From assembly GCA_000384615.1 (NCBI GenBank), contig ARQU01000012.1, positions 1-64,000 of the forward strand: DNA of 64,000 nucleotides, in the 5' to 3' direction. The notes beneath the pieces were generated by a model, which was given only the letters and a program-made list of their open reading frames with translations, was not told where the DNA came from and made no database searches. The number at the start of each line of letters is the position of its first letter. The stretch's first letter is position 1. Both the position numbers and the translations under genes were made by a program. Shown piece by piece: positions 39,150 to 47,026 of the stretch. This stretch comes from an alpha proteobacterium SCGC AAA536-G10. GTDB taxonomy: Bacteria > Pseudomonadota > Alphaproteobacteria > Puniceispirillales > Marisalimonadaceae.

Positions 39150-40064
39150 CTATCGATAAATATTGACTAATTCTTTTTTCATATCAGTTGGCTTGATACC
39201 CAACTCTTTTAAACCCGGCAAATTATAATCTAATATATTGTCTTTTTTTAAAAGTTTCATTTGATCAACTGTGAAAGGTGGTTTTGGTAGTTGTTGTAAA
39301 AAAAATGCAGGTATCATCATCAATTGAGGATTAAGAGGGATTAAAATTCTCTTAATATTTTTAATCTCTAATAAAATTTTTAAAAGTTCCTCAAAACTAT
39401 AAATGAATTCTCCTCCAATTTCAAAAGTGGTTTGTTTATATTTTGTACTTTCTAATAAATTAATTATAGCCATTGCAACATCATCTACAAAAACAGGTTG
39501 AAATTTTGTAGTTCCAGAAATTAAAGGTAAAAAGGGTGATAGACAGGCCATTTCTGAAAATTGACCAAAAAAATTATCCCCTTTTCCAAATAATAACGAT
39601 GGCCTCAGTATTTTCGCTTTTGGAAAGTTTTCTAGTAACTTTCGTTCTCCAATTGCCTTACTTCTGGAATATATACTATCAGACAGCTCTGACACTCCTA
39701 ATGCTGAAACATGTATAAGATTATTGATTTTATTTTTTATAGAAAGTTTGCCTAAAAAAGCAGGAAAGTCAGAATGGACTCTAAAAAAGTCTCCGTGTTT
39801 ATTTTCGTATAAAATTCCGCATAAGTTGATAATACAATCTACATTTAAAATATTTTGTTCTATAAGTTCAGTATCATTCATATTAAAATTAATAACTTTA
39901 ATGTTTGAATACGACTTGTATTTTTCTATTAACCTTTCTGGACTAACTTTACGGGTAAACACAATTATATCCTTGTCCATTTTTATAAGAAATTTAATTA
40001 ATGAGTTCCCAAGAAACCCACTACCTCCAAAAACAGCAATTTTTTTGTTTTTTTTTGTTTTCAT
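39150..40064 (-). CDS. NAD-dependent epimerase-like, complex I NDUFA9 subunit family
   Basis: A 304-aa short-chain dehydrogenase/epimerase-like protein of the atypical group related to the NDUFA9 accessory subunit of complex I. The nucleotide loop is VFGGSGFLGNSLIKFLI (about 10-26); the active-site segment reads HVSALGVSELSDSIYSRSKAIGE, with Tyr and Lys in Y-x3-K. The later RPSLLFGKGDNFFGQF and QPVFVDDVA segments are family-typical. In bacteria its role in respiration is not established. It is convergent with uppP. Confidence 0.87.
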   Translation of the reverse strand: MKTKKNKKIAVFGGSGFLGNSLIKFLIKMDKDIIVFTRKVSPERLIEKYKSYSNIKVINFNMNDTELIEQNILNVDCIINLCGILYENKHGDFFRVHSDFPAFLGKLSIKNKINNLIHVSALGVSELSDSIYSRSKAIGERKLLENFPKAKILRPSLLFGKGDNFFGQFSEMACLSPFLPLISGTTKFQPVFVDDVAMAIINLLESTKYKQTTFEIGGEFIYSFEELLKILLEIKNIKRILIPLNPQLMMIPAFFLQQLPKPPFTVDQMKLLKKDNILDYNLPGLKELGIKPTDMKKELVNIYR

Positions 40065-40174
40065 CTTTTTTACCTTTATAAGAAATTATATGTATTATAA
40101 ACTTGTATTGGGGTTAATAATAATAGTTATATATTAAAGATTATTCTTACTTTTAAAAGTTTTATGGAAGATAA

Positions 40175-40798
40175 ATGAATTATTTTTTACATCATGATGA
40201 CATTCCATCAGAAATAAGTTTTGGTGATATAATAGCTCTTGACACTGAAACTATGGGACTTAACCTGCAAAGAGATAGATTATGTTTAATACAACTTTCT
40301 AGTGGTGATGGAAATGCGCACTTGGTCCAAATCTCAAAAAAAAGCTTAGAGCGTCAAGATAGCTTTTTAAACTTAAAAAAAATATTCCAAGATCCACAAT
40401 CAACTAAATTATTTCATTTTGCAAGATTTGATGTTGCTGTTATTGAAAAACATATATGTAAGTTAAACGGCCCAATATATTGTACAAAAATTGCTTCTAA
40501 ATTATCTAGAACTTTTGGTGCTAGACACGGACTTGGAGATTTATGTAAAGATCTTTTAGGCTTTGAATTAGACAAACAAAACCAAACATCCGATTGGGGT
40601 TCTAAAGATCTAAATACATCACAACTTAACTATGCAGCCTCAGATGTTGTTCACCTTCATCAAATAAAAATTGAATTGGACGCTATACTTAAACGTGAAG
40701 AAAAAGAAGATATTGCTAAACTTTGTTTTGACTTTATAAAAACAAGATCAAGGTTAGATTTGATTGGATTTGGTAATTTGGATATTTTTTCACATTAA
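40175..40798 (+). CDS. rnd: Ribonuclease D-type 3'-5' exonuclease
   Basis: A 207-aa DEDDy exonuclease consisting of the nuclease domain only, as in the short alphaproteobacterial form that lacks HRDC domains. Motifs are IALDTETMGL (Exo I, Asp and Glu), FHFARFDVAVIEKH (Exo II, Asp) and LNYAASDVVHLH (Exo III, Tyr and Asp). It probably trims structured RNA 3' ends such as tRNA precursors. It opens the rnd-lptC-lptA-lptB-ptsN run, 34 bases before lptC. Confidence 0.93.
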   Translation: MNYFLHHDDIPSEISFGDIIALDTETMGLNLQRDRLCLIQLSSGDGNAHLVQISKKSLERQDSFLNLKKIFQDPQSTKLFHFARFDVAVIEKHICKLNGPIYCTKIASKLSRTFGARHGLGDLCKDLLGFELDKQNQTSDWGSKDLNTSQLNYAASDVVHLHQIKIELDAILKREEKEDIAKLCFDFIKTRSRLDLIGFGNLDIFSH

Positions 40799-40832
40799 AA
40801 CTATAAAATTAAAGTTTTTTTGATTACAGAAA

Positions 40833-41405
40833 ATGAAATTAATTAGTAGTAAATCAATCTTTGCTTCTTTATTAGTGATTATAATTTTGATCTTTATAAT
40901 TAATAGCCTGTTTAATGATTTTATAAATTCAAAAAGTGACCTTTTAGGGCAAATTCCCCAAAATATTAATCAAGAAAAAGTACTTGGAGTAAAAATTCGT
41001 CAACAGAATAAAGATGGAGATAAATTTTTAATTGTTGCAGAAACCCTTGTTGAAAGTAAATCTGTTGATAAAAAAGTTATATTAGAAAACTCTTTGACAA
41101 CCATTGATCAAAAAGGGATTTTAACAATTATTTCAGCTGACCACGCAATATTATCAAATAACTATGATAATTTTGACTTTTCAGATAAAGTTAAAATTAC
41201 AAAAAAGCTAAGAAAGTTCGTTCTTAAAACAGAAAGTCTTAGTGGAAACTTTAAAAAAGGTGATTATTACACAGATGATGACGTAGACATAGTATCAGGT
41301 AACACGACAATCAAAGGACAAGGTCTTGATGTTAAAAAAAATGGTCAATACATAAAAATTAAAGGAAAAGCTGTGCTTAATATGCTTTTATCAGATAGAA
41401 AATGA
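40833..41405 (+). CDS. lptC: LPS export protein LptC
   Basis: The 190-aa bitopic inner-membrane protein links the LptBFG transporter to periplasmic LptA. It has one N-terminal membrane helix (FASLLVIIILIFIINSLF) and a beta-jellyroll periplasmic domain with alternating short strands (DADHAILSNNYDNFDF-like, here ISADHAILSNN). It overlaps lptA by 4 bases (ATGA). Family sequence conservation is low; position before lptA and the domain layout support the call. Confidence 0.85.
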   Translation: MKLISSKSIFASLLVIIILIFIINSLFNDFINSKSDLLGQIPQNINQEKVLGVKIRQQNKDGDKFLIVAETLVESKSVDKKVILENSLTTIDQKGILTIISADHAILSNNYDNFDFSDKVKITKKLRKFVLKTESLSGNFKKGDYYTDDDVDIVSGNTTIKGQGLDVKKNGQYIKIKGKAVLNMLLSDRK

Positions 41406-42196
41406 TAAATATAAAAATCTACTTATTTTCTTTAATTTTTTTATCCTCTTTTTCAAATACTGTCTTAGCAAAACAAGTAAATCAATCGAAGAGCTCTGAT
41501 TTATCTGTAGAGGCAGACATCTCTATTGAATGGTTTGAAAAAGAAAAATATTATTTGGCAAAGGGTAATGTTGTTTTAAAAAAGGATGGACTAACATTAA
41601 AAGCTGATATTGTTAGAGCTGATTATGATTTAGAAAATGGTGAGAACGTAATTAAAAAAATAACTGCAAGAAAAAAAGTTATTCTTACTAAAGACAAATC
41701 TACAGCAACTGGGCAATTCATGACATATGACGTTGAAAAAAAAATTGCAATCATATCTGGCACATTTCAAACTTTTTCATATCCAACTGGATATGTTGAA
41801 TCAAAAGAGATTATAATGTTTGATGATTTAAAAAATAAAGCAGAGGCAAATGGTAATGTTAAGATCATTTTATCAAATAAAAATATAATTTTTGCTGATA
41901 ATGTTAAAGCAGATTTCACCTCAAAAGATAAGTCTTTAGAGAAAGCTATTGCAAAAGGAAACGTTATTATAGAAAGTAAGGAAAAAGGAAAAAAATCAAA
42001 AGCTGATGTTGGTGTATATAGTTCGTCAGATCAAATTGTTAGACTTTCAGGAAATGTTACAATTATTAACCAGAATTCTATTGTTAATGGTTCTAAAGGA
42101 ATAACTAATCTTAAAACTGGTATTAGTAACATTATTGGAGATCCAAAAAAAAGAAAACGAGTTAAAGGTATTTTTTCTCCCATCAAAAAAAATTAA
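41402..42196 (+). CDS. lptA: LPS transport periplasmic protein LptA
   Basis: The 264-aa protein forms the periplasmic bridge carrying lipopolysaccharide to the outer membrane. A signal peptide is visible (KIYLFSLIFLSSFSNTVLA-KQ), followed by OstA-type beta strands: YYLAKGNVVLKKDGLTLKAD, AEANGNVKIILSNKNIIFAD and AIAKGNVIIESKEKGKKSKA. It is longer than E. coli LptA, as is common in alphaproteobacteria, because of extra strand repeats. It lies between lptC (4-base overlap) and lptB (15 bases). Confidence 0.92.
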   Translation: MINIKIYLFSLIFLSSFSNTVLAKQVNQSKSSDLSVEADISIEWFEKEKYYLAKGNVVLKKDGLTLKADIVRADYDLENGENVIKKITARKKVILTKDKSTATGQFMTYDVEKKIAIISGTFQTFSYPTGYVESKEIIMFDDLKNKAEANGNVKIILSNKNIIFADNVKADFTSKDKSLEKAIAKGNVIIESKEKGKKSKADVGVYSSSDQIVRLSGNVTIINQNSIVNGSKGITNLKTGISNIIGDPKKRKRVKGIFSPIKKN

Positions 42197-42211
42197 ATAA
42201 AGGGGCTTAGA

Positions 42212-43045
42212 TTGAGTAGTTTAGAAGAAGAACTTAATAGACTGAAATCTTCTTTTCAAAAAATTGAAAATAATAATAAATTTAATGGTTTTGAACTTTC
42301 AAAAAGAGAATTAGAATCAGATATTCCAAGACAAGGATTAGTTGTACGATCTATTTCTAAAACTTATAATAATAGAAAGGTTGTTAATAAAGTTTCTCTA
42401 GAGTTAAAAAGAGGGGAAGCCATAGGTCTTTTAGGGCCTAATGGAGCAGGAAAAACGACATGTTTTTATATGATTGCTGGCCTTATCAACGCCGATGAAG
42501 GAAAAATAATTCTTGATAAGTCAAGAATTAATCACTTGCCAATGCATATTCGTGCCAGAAATGGCATTGGATATCTACCTCAAGAGTCATCTATCTTTCG
42601 CGGGTTAACCGTTGAACAAAATATTTTATCAGTTTTAGAAATTCAGAAATATACAAAAAATAAAAAAATGCAAATTTTAGAAGAATTAATGTCTGAATTT
42701 AATATTGGCAAAATTAGAAATTCATATGGTGCCACTTTATCTGGAGGAGAAAGACGACGTACAGAAATTGCTAGAGCTCTAGCAACAAACCCTAGTTATA
42801 TACTTCTGGACGAACCTCTTGCTGGAATTGATCCAATTGCTATTGATGATGTAAAAAATTTAATTAATAAATTGAAATCAAAAAATATTGGAGTACTTAT
42901 AACCGATCATAATGTAAGGGAAACATTGGGGATTATTGATAAAGCATATATACTTTTTGAGGGATCAGTTATAATGTCAGGAAATCCTCTTCAGATTAAA
43001 TCTGATAAAAGAGTTCGTGATGTTTATCTTGGAAATAACTTTTAA
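42212..43045 (+). CDS. lptB: LPS export ABC transporter ATPase LptB
   Basis: Cytoplasmic ATPase that powers lipopolysaccharide extraction with LptF and LptG. The 277-aa protein has Walker A GPNGAGKTTCF (about 79), Q-loop YLPQESSIFRGL, signature LSGGERRRTEIARAL, Walker B YILLDEPLAGID and the H-loop ITDHNV. An N-terminal extension of about 45 residues precedes the ABC domain; the start is a TTG, so part of that extension may not be translated. It is followed 89 bases later by ptsN; the rpoN and hpf genes often found between are absent. Confidence 0.95.
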   Translation: MSSLEEELNRLKSSFQKIENNNKFNGFELSKRELESDIPRQGLVVRSISKTYNNRKVVNKVSLELKRGEAIGLLGPNGAGKTTCFYMIAGLINADEGKIILDKSRINHLPMHIRARNGIGYLPQESSIFRGLTVEQNILSVLEIQKYTKNKKMQILEELMSEFNIGKIRNSYGATLSGGERRRTEIARALATNPSYILLDEPLAGIDPIAIDDVKNLINKLKSKNIGVLITDHNVRETLGIIDKAYILFEGSVIMSGNPLQIKSDKRVRDVYLGNNF

Positions 43046-43058
43046 TCAATAATTACAT

Positions 43059-43087
43059 TATTAACTTGACTGACACGCAAGTTAATA
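43059..43087. repeat. Inverted repeat between lptB and ptsN
   Basis: TATTAACTTG and CAAGTTAATA form a perfect 10-bp stem around a 9-base loop. No T run follows, so it is a weak terminator at best. It may be an operator or an mRNA-processing hairpin before ptsN. Confidence 0.6.
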
Positions 43088-43134
43088 TTAATTAACTGTT
43101 TCAAATTATTTCGAATTATTTATTTGGGTACAAA

Positions 43135-43599
43135 ATGAATATAATTGATATGTTGTCTGATAAATATTTTTTGGTAAATTTTACTGCAAGTAGTAAAAAA
43201 AATGTTCTTGATGAATTAACTAATTTGGCAGCAAAAGAAATTAAGATTGACTCACAAAGTCTACTTGAATCTCTAATAAAGAGGGAAAAATTGGGTTCTA
43301 CAGCGGTAGGTAATGGCATAGCTATTCCTCATGCTAACTGTCCAAATATAGACAAACCAAAGGTTTTTGTAGCCTTACTATCTAACGGTTTAGAATTTAA
43401 TGCTAATGACAATCAATTAGTTGATATAATATTTTTACTATTGGCTCCAGAAAACAGTGGTTCCGAACATTTGCAGGCTCTTGCGTTAGTCTCACGATTA
43501 CTTAGAAATAAAGAACTGACAACTAAATTAAGAGGTTGTAAGAAAACTGAAAGTGCTTTTGCCGTAATTACACAATCAGTCCACGAAGAAGCAGCTTAA
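43135..43599 (+). CDS. ptsN: Nitrogen-PTS EIIA protein
   Basis: The 154-aa EIIA(Ntr) accepts phosphate from NPr and regulates targets such as K+ transport and nitrogen or stress responses. The phosphorylated histidine is His66 in GIAIPHANC. The rest of the fold (LVDIIFLLLAPENSGSEHLQALALVSRLLR) is intact. It lies 89 bases after lptB with no rpoN or hpf between. No ptsP or npr gene is in the window, so its phosphate donor must be encoded elsewhere or be lost. Confidence 0.94.
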   Translation: MNIIDMLSDKYFLVNFTASSKKNVLDELTNLAAKEIKIDSQSLLESLIKREKLGSTAVGNGIAIPHANCPNIDKPKVFVALLSNGLEFNANDNQLVDIIFLLLAPENSGSEHLQALALVSRLLRNKELTTKLRGCKKTESAFAVITQSVHEEAA

Positions 43600-44580
43600 T
43601 CATTTATTCACTTGATTTGAAATTGGTTTTTTATCAATAAAATTTAATATTGAACTTATAGCCTCTGTTGCAATGTCATTAAAACACTCATCGGTCCAAC
43701 AAAGTGCATGCGGTGTAATTATAACATTGTCATGCTTAAGTAATCTACTATTTGAGTCTAGTGGTTCTATGTTAGTTACGTCTAAACCAGCTCCAGCAAT
43801 TTTTTTTTCCTCTAATGCTTTCTCTAAATCAATTTCGTTAATAACTGGTCCTCTTGATAAATTAAAAATATATCCACTCCTTTTCATCTTTGAAAAAAAT
43901 TCTGAATTAATCATAGCTTTAGAGGAACTATCAAGATTACAAAGTATCACTATGAAGTCAGATTTTGCTGCTAACTCATGAAGTTCAGTTTTGATTGCAC
44001 CTTTTTTAGAAATTTCTTGTTCAGACAAAAATGGATCAAAGGCTAGTATATTTTTAAAAAAAGGTTTAGACAATTTTATTGTTTCAGTACCAATACTTCC
44101 AGCACCAATAACACCCAAAGTTTTCCTACTAAGTCCAACACCCATAAAATTAGTTCTCTCATTCCAATTTCCCGTTCTTACAAGATTGTCTTTTTTTATC
44201 AATTTATTTGCTAAACCAAATATCATTGTCAACGTCGCAACAGCAACCGGTCTTCTGACAGCGTTTGGCGTGTTTGTGACTATAATGTTTTTTCTTTTCA
44301 TGGCCTCAATATCAACTGAATCAAATCCCACTCCAAATCTTGAAATAATTTTTAATTTACAATTAGCCTTAGAAACAGAATGAGCGTTTGCTTTTGGTAA
44401 ATTAAGTAATATCGCATCATACACAGACGTCATTTCAGAAGTTATTTCTGATATTGATTTATCCATCCAAGATATTTCTATATCTTTTCTATTTTTTAAA
44501 CGTTCTAATGGAGCATTACCAAAGCATGGTTCATTTTCATTATTTAATAAATCTCCAGAAATACCCAATTGAAACATCAT
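43600..44580 (-). CDS. D-isomer-specific 2-hydroxyacid dehydrogenase
   Basis: NAD(P)-linked oxidoreductase, 326 aa. The Rossmann motif is GVIGAGSIGTETIKLSKPFF (about 155-174); catalytic Arg is in NLSRGPVINEIDL, Glu in DVTNIEPLDS, His in ITPHALCWT. Its stop abuts the ptsN stop (convergent, no spacer). It is the last of three co-oriented genes, after an HpcH aldolase (26 bases upstream) and a GhrA-like reductase. This repeats the dehydrogenase-aldolase pairing at 19892-21657, but the proteins are not close copies. Confidence 0.9.
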   Translation of the reverse strand: MMFQLGISGDLLNNENEPCFGNAPLERLKNRKDIEISWMDKSISEITSEMTSVYDAILLNLPKANAHSVSKANCKLKIISRFGVGFDSVDIEAMKRKNIIVTNTPNAVRRPVAVATLTMIFGLANKLIKKDNLVRTGNWNERTNFMGVGLSRKTLGVIGAGSIGTETIKLSKPFFKNILAFDPFLSEQEISKKGAIKTELHELAAKSDFIVILCNLDSSSKAMINSEFFSKMKRSGYIFNLSRGPVINEIDLEKALEEKKIAGAGLDVTNIEPLDSNSRLLKHDNVIITPHALCWTDECFNDIATEAISSILNFIDKKPISNQVNK

Positions 44581-44606
44581 AAACTCTCCTTAAATCATAA
44601 ATAAAG

Positions 44607-45353
44607 TTACTGCAGAATTTGGGAAATTGATCTTGATAAAATACTCATTTCTGTACCAACAGCGATCATATTGAAACCAAGGTTAGAGTACATTTTAAGC
44701 TCATCAAGATTATTTACCATAATTCCAAGGCTTTTTTTATTTAATTTAGCAGCAGCAACAACCTTATTTATAGAATCTAAGTAAATATCTGAGCTAAATT
44801 GACCAGGAATATCTAAAAAGTTTGTTAAGTCAAAATGTCCAACCCATAAACAGTCTACTCCATTAACAGCTGCTATTTTTTCAACGTTTTCAAGCGCTAC
44901 TTTAGATTCTATTTGGATAATATTTATTAAGTTATCATTCGCTTTATCAATATACTTTGTAGGGTCTTCATTCTTGTAATTATCATGAGCAAAACCAAAG
45001 CCTGCACCCCTCACTCCATTTGGTGGATATTTAGAAGATTGAACAATTTTTAATGCTTCTTCTTCTGTGTTAACCATAGGAGCCATAATACCAGCAGCTC
45101 CCAAATCTAAGGCTCTAGCTACATAATTATAATTAACTTCCGGTATTCTTATTAAAGGTGAGATGTTGTTAGCATTACTTATTATTGCAAGAGTTTTAAA
45201 TTGCTCTAAAGAGAGACCACCATGTTCCATGTCAAAAATAATAAATTGGCAACCTGCATTTTTTAAAATAATGGGTATACCGGGGCTAAAGAATTCAAAA
45301 ATCATTGCACCTCGGATATTATTCAAATCAATAATTTGTTTTTTTAAGGTCAT
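44607..45353 (-). CDS. HpcH/HpaI family aldolase
   Basis: Metal-dependent class II aldolase for 4-hydroxy-2-oxo or 2-keto-3-deoxy acids, 248 aa. Family segments are FIIFDMEHGGLSLEQ, ALDLGAAGIMAPMVNTEEEA, NIIQIESKVALENVEKIA and LWVGHFDLTNFLD. It is related to the aldolase at 20899 but differs widely, so the two likely have different substrates. It lies between the two dehydrogenase genes on the minus strand with short spacers, consistent with one pathway. Confidence 0.91.
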   Translation of the reverse strand: MTLKKQIIDLNNIRGAMIFEFFSPGIPIILKNAGCQFIIFDMEHGGLSLEQFKTLAIISNANNISPLIRIPEVNYNYVARALDLGAAGIMAPMVNTEEEALKIVQSSKYPPNGVRGAGFGFAHDNYKNEDPTKYIDKANDNLINIIQIESKVALENVEKIAAVNGVDCLWVGHFDLTNFLDIPGQFSSDIYLDSINKVVAAAKLNKKSLGIMVNNLDELKMYSNLGFNMIAVGTEMSILSRSISQILQ

Positions 45354-45380
45354 GAAAATCTCCTTACGAAATTATATATA

Positions 45381-46319
45381 CTAATAACCTAAATTGCGAT
45401 CTATTGTATTTGGGGGTAATTCTCCCTTATTAATACAATTTATTGCATTAGCTATCTGTTTGGCGGCCGTCTCTGGATTAGTTTCGGCAGCTACATGTGG
45501 CCATATTCTAATATTCTTTATTTCCCAAAATTTATGATCTTTTGGTAAAGGTTCATCTCTGTAAACATCTAAAATCGCACTTGAAATGTGGCCAGATTTA
45601 CAATTTTCAATTAAATCATCTTCAACAACATGATCCCCTCTGCCTGCATTTATAAAACAAGATCCATATTTCATGTTAGCAAAGATTAGTTTGTTAAAAA
45701 TATTGGTCGTTGATTGCGTAAGAGGTAAAAGACAAACATGAATATCACATTTCTTAATTAATTGTTCAAAGGAATTTTCTCCATAATGACAATTGACACC
45801 TTGAATTTCTTTTTTAGTTCTGCTCCAAGCTTCTACCTTAAAGCCTAAATTATATAAATCCTTTGCTACCACACTTCCAATTGCGCCAACTCCATAAACT
45901 CCAATTTTTAAAGACAAAAAATTCAATTCTTTTCGAGGTTCATATTTTTTTAATTTTTCCTGTTCATAATATCCATAAGTATCTCTGACAAAATTTAGGA
46001 TAGAAAGTATTACCCAGTGACTCATAGATTTTGCCATATAAGGATCAACTATTCTGACAATTGGTATATATGTAGGAATTGAATTACTTTTAAGAATGTG
46101 GTCTACCCCTTGGCCCAAAGATATTAAACCTTTTAGATTTTTTAGATCTTTCAATCTTTCAATAGGAGGTTTCCATAAAAGAGCTGTTGTTACTTGCTCT
46201 GCATGTTCGGATAATAATGGTACTAAATTAATTGATGGCAAATAGATTCTTAGCCTTTTTTCCCATTCGTTTTGAAGCTTAATAGTAGAATTTTTGCTAA
46301 AAAAACCAACAATTGCCAT
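45381..46319 (-). CDS. Glyoxylate/hydroxypyruvate reductase A-like dehydrogenase
   Basis: A 312-aa D-2-hydroxyacid dehydrogenase of the GhrA branch, which reduces glyoxylate and hydroxypyruvate with NADPH. The cofactor motif is YGVGAIGSVVAKDLYNLGF (about 138-156), with SRTK after the second strand, compatible with NADPH. Catalytic residues are in NAGRGDHVVEDDL, DVYRDEPLPKDH and WPHVAAET; the WPHVAAETNP segment is characteristic of GhrA. It is first in the three-gene cluster, 27 bases before the aldolase. Confidence 0.88.
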   Translation of the reverse strand: MAIVGFFSKNSTIKLQNEWEKRLRIYLPSINLVPLLSEHAEQVTTALLWKPPIERLKDLKNLKGLISLGQGVDHILKSNSIPTYIPIVRIVDPYMAKSMSHWVILSILNFVRDTYGYYEQEKLKKYEPRKELNFLSLKIGVYGVGAIGSVVAKDLYNLGFKVEAWSRTKKEIQGVNCHYGENSFEQLIKKCDIHVCLLPLTQSTTNIFNKLIFANMKYGSCFINAGRGDHVVEDDLIENCKSGHISSAILDVYRDEPLPKDHKFWEIKNIRIWPHVAAETNPETAAKQIANAINCINKGELPPNTIDRNLGY

Positions 46320-46400
46320 ATAAGTGACCTTTATAATAAAAATCGTTGCGATTAATCTTTAAACTTTTAATTTAATATATAAGTCCGTAATTTTAGTAAT

Positions 46401-46476
46401 TGGTGGAGCTAAGCGGGTTCGAACCGCTGACCTCTACACTGCCAGTGTAGCGCTCTCCCAGCTGAGCTATAGCCCC
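46401..46476 (-). tRNA. tRNA-Ala (anticodon GGC)
   Basis: The 76-base minus-strand gene has acceptor GGGGCTA/TAGCTCC (with one G-T pair), anticodon loop CTGGCAG (anticodon GGC), T arm with GGTTCGAACCC and encoded CCA. It begins 8 bases after the TIGR02300 gene stop, so the two are probably cotranscribed. Confidence 0.96.
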
Positions 46477-46484
46477 TAATTTTG

Positions 46485-46889
46485 TTATTTTTTCTCTTCA
46501 TCTACAACATCATCTACAACATCATCTACAACATCATCTCCATTAATTTCATCGTCGTCAATAAAAGAAATAGTGTCACCGATATTTATTTCATCATCAA
46601 CATCTGTATCTTGATTCTCCTTATTTACTTCGAGTAAATGATCGTCGTTTTCTTCAACGTCCGTATTAGGATCAATATCATCTATACTTGATACCTCTTC
46701 AGAAATTTTTTGATTATTTTCGGAAGCCATTTTAATTGACATGTTCTTACTTTTCGTACTTTTTAAATAAACATCAGGATCAAACTCAGCTCCACAAGAA
46801 GGACAAATAATAGGAGATTTATTTAAATCGTAATATTTTGTGTTACAAGCAAGACAAATTCTTTTTTTACCCCATTCTGGTTTTGCCAT
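46485..46889 (-). CDS. TIGR02300 (FYDLN acid) family protein
   Basis: A 134-aa alphaproteobacterial protein of unknown function. The N-terminal 45 residues form a zinc-ribbon (RICLACNTKYYDLNKSPIIC, then PSCGAEFDP; two C-x2-C pairs). The rest is very acidic, rich in Asp, Glu and Asn, with no hydrophobic core, as usual for the family. It ends with three Asp-Asp-Val-Val repeats encoded by 12-bp tandem units. It lies directly upstream of tRNA-Ala and divergent from aroA, a conserved arrangement. Confidence 0.88.
   Translation of the reverse strand: MAKPEWGKKRICLACNTKYYDLNKSPIICPSCGAEFDPDVYLKSTKSKNMSIKMASENNQKISEEVSSIDDIDPNTDVEENDDHLLEVNKENQDTDVDDEINIGDTISFIDDDEINGDDVVDDVVDDVVDEEKK
46499..46534 (-). 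repeat. Three 12-bp tandem repeats in the TIGR02300 gene
   Basis: The unit CATCTACAACAT occurs three times without change (46499, 46511, 46523), followed by a partial fourth. Because the unit is a multiple of three it adds or removes Asp-Asp-Val-Val blocks without a frameshift. Confidence 0.9.
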
Positions 46890-47026
46890 TATTTAACTCC
46901 ATAAATTTTTTTATTAAGGGATTAGACTTAAAAAATTCATTCTGTCAAAAGATTTTTTAAGAATTTTATTAACTTTTAATAAATTAGATATATATTGACA
47001 TTCTTAATAAGAAACAATGAGTTTTA

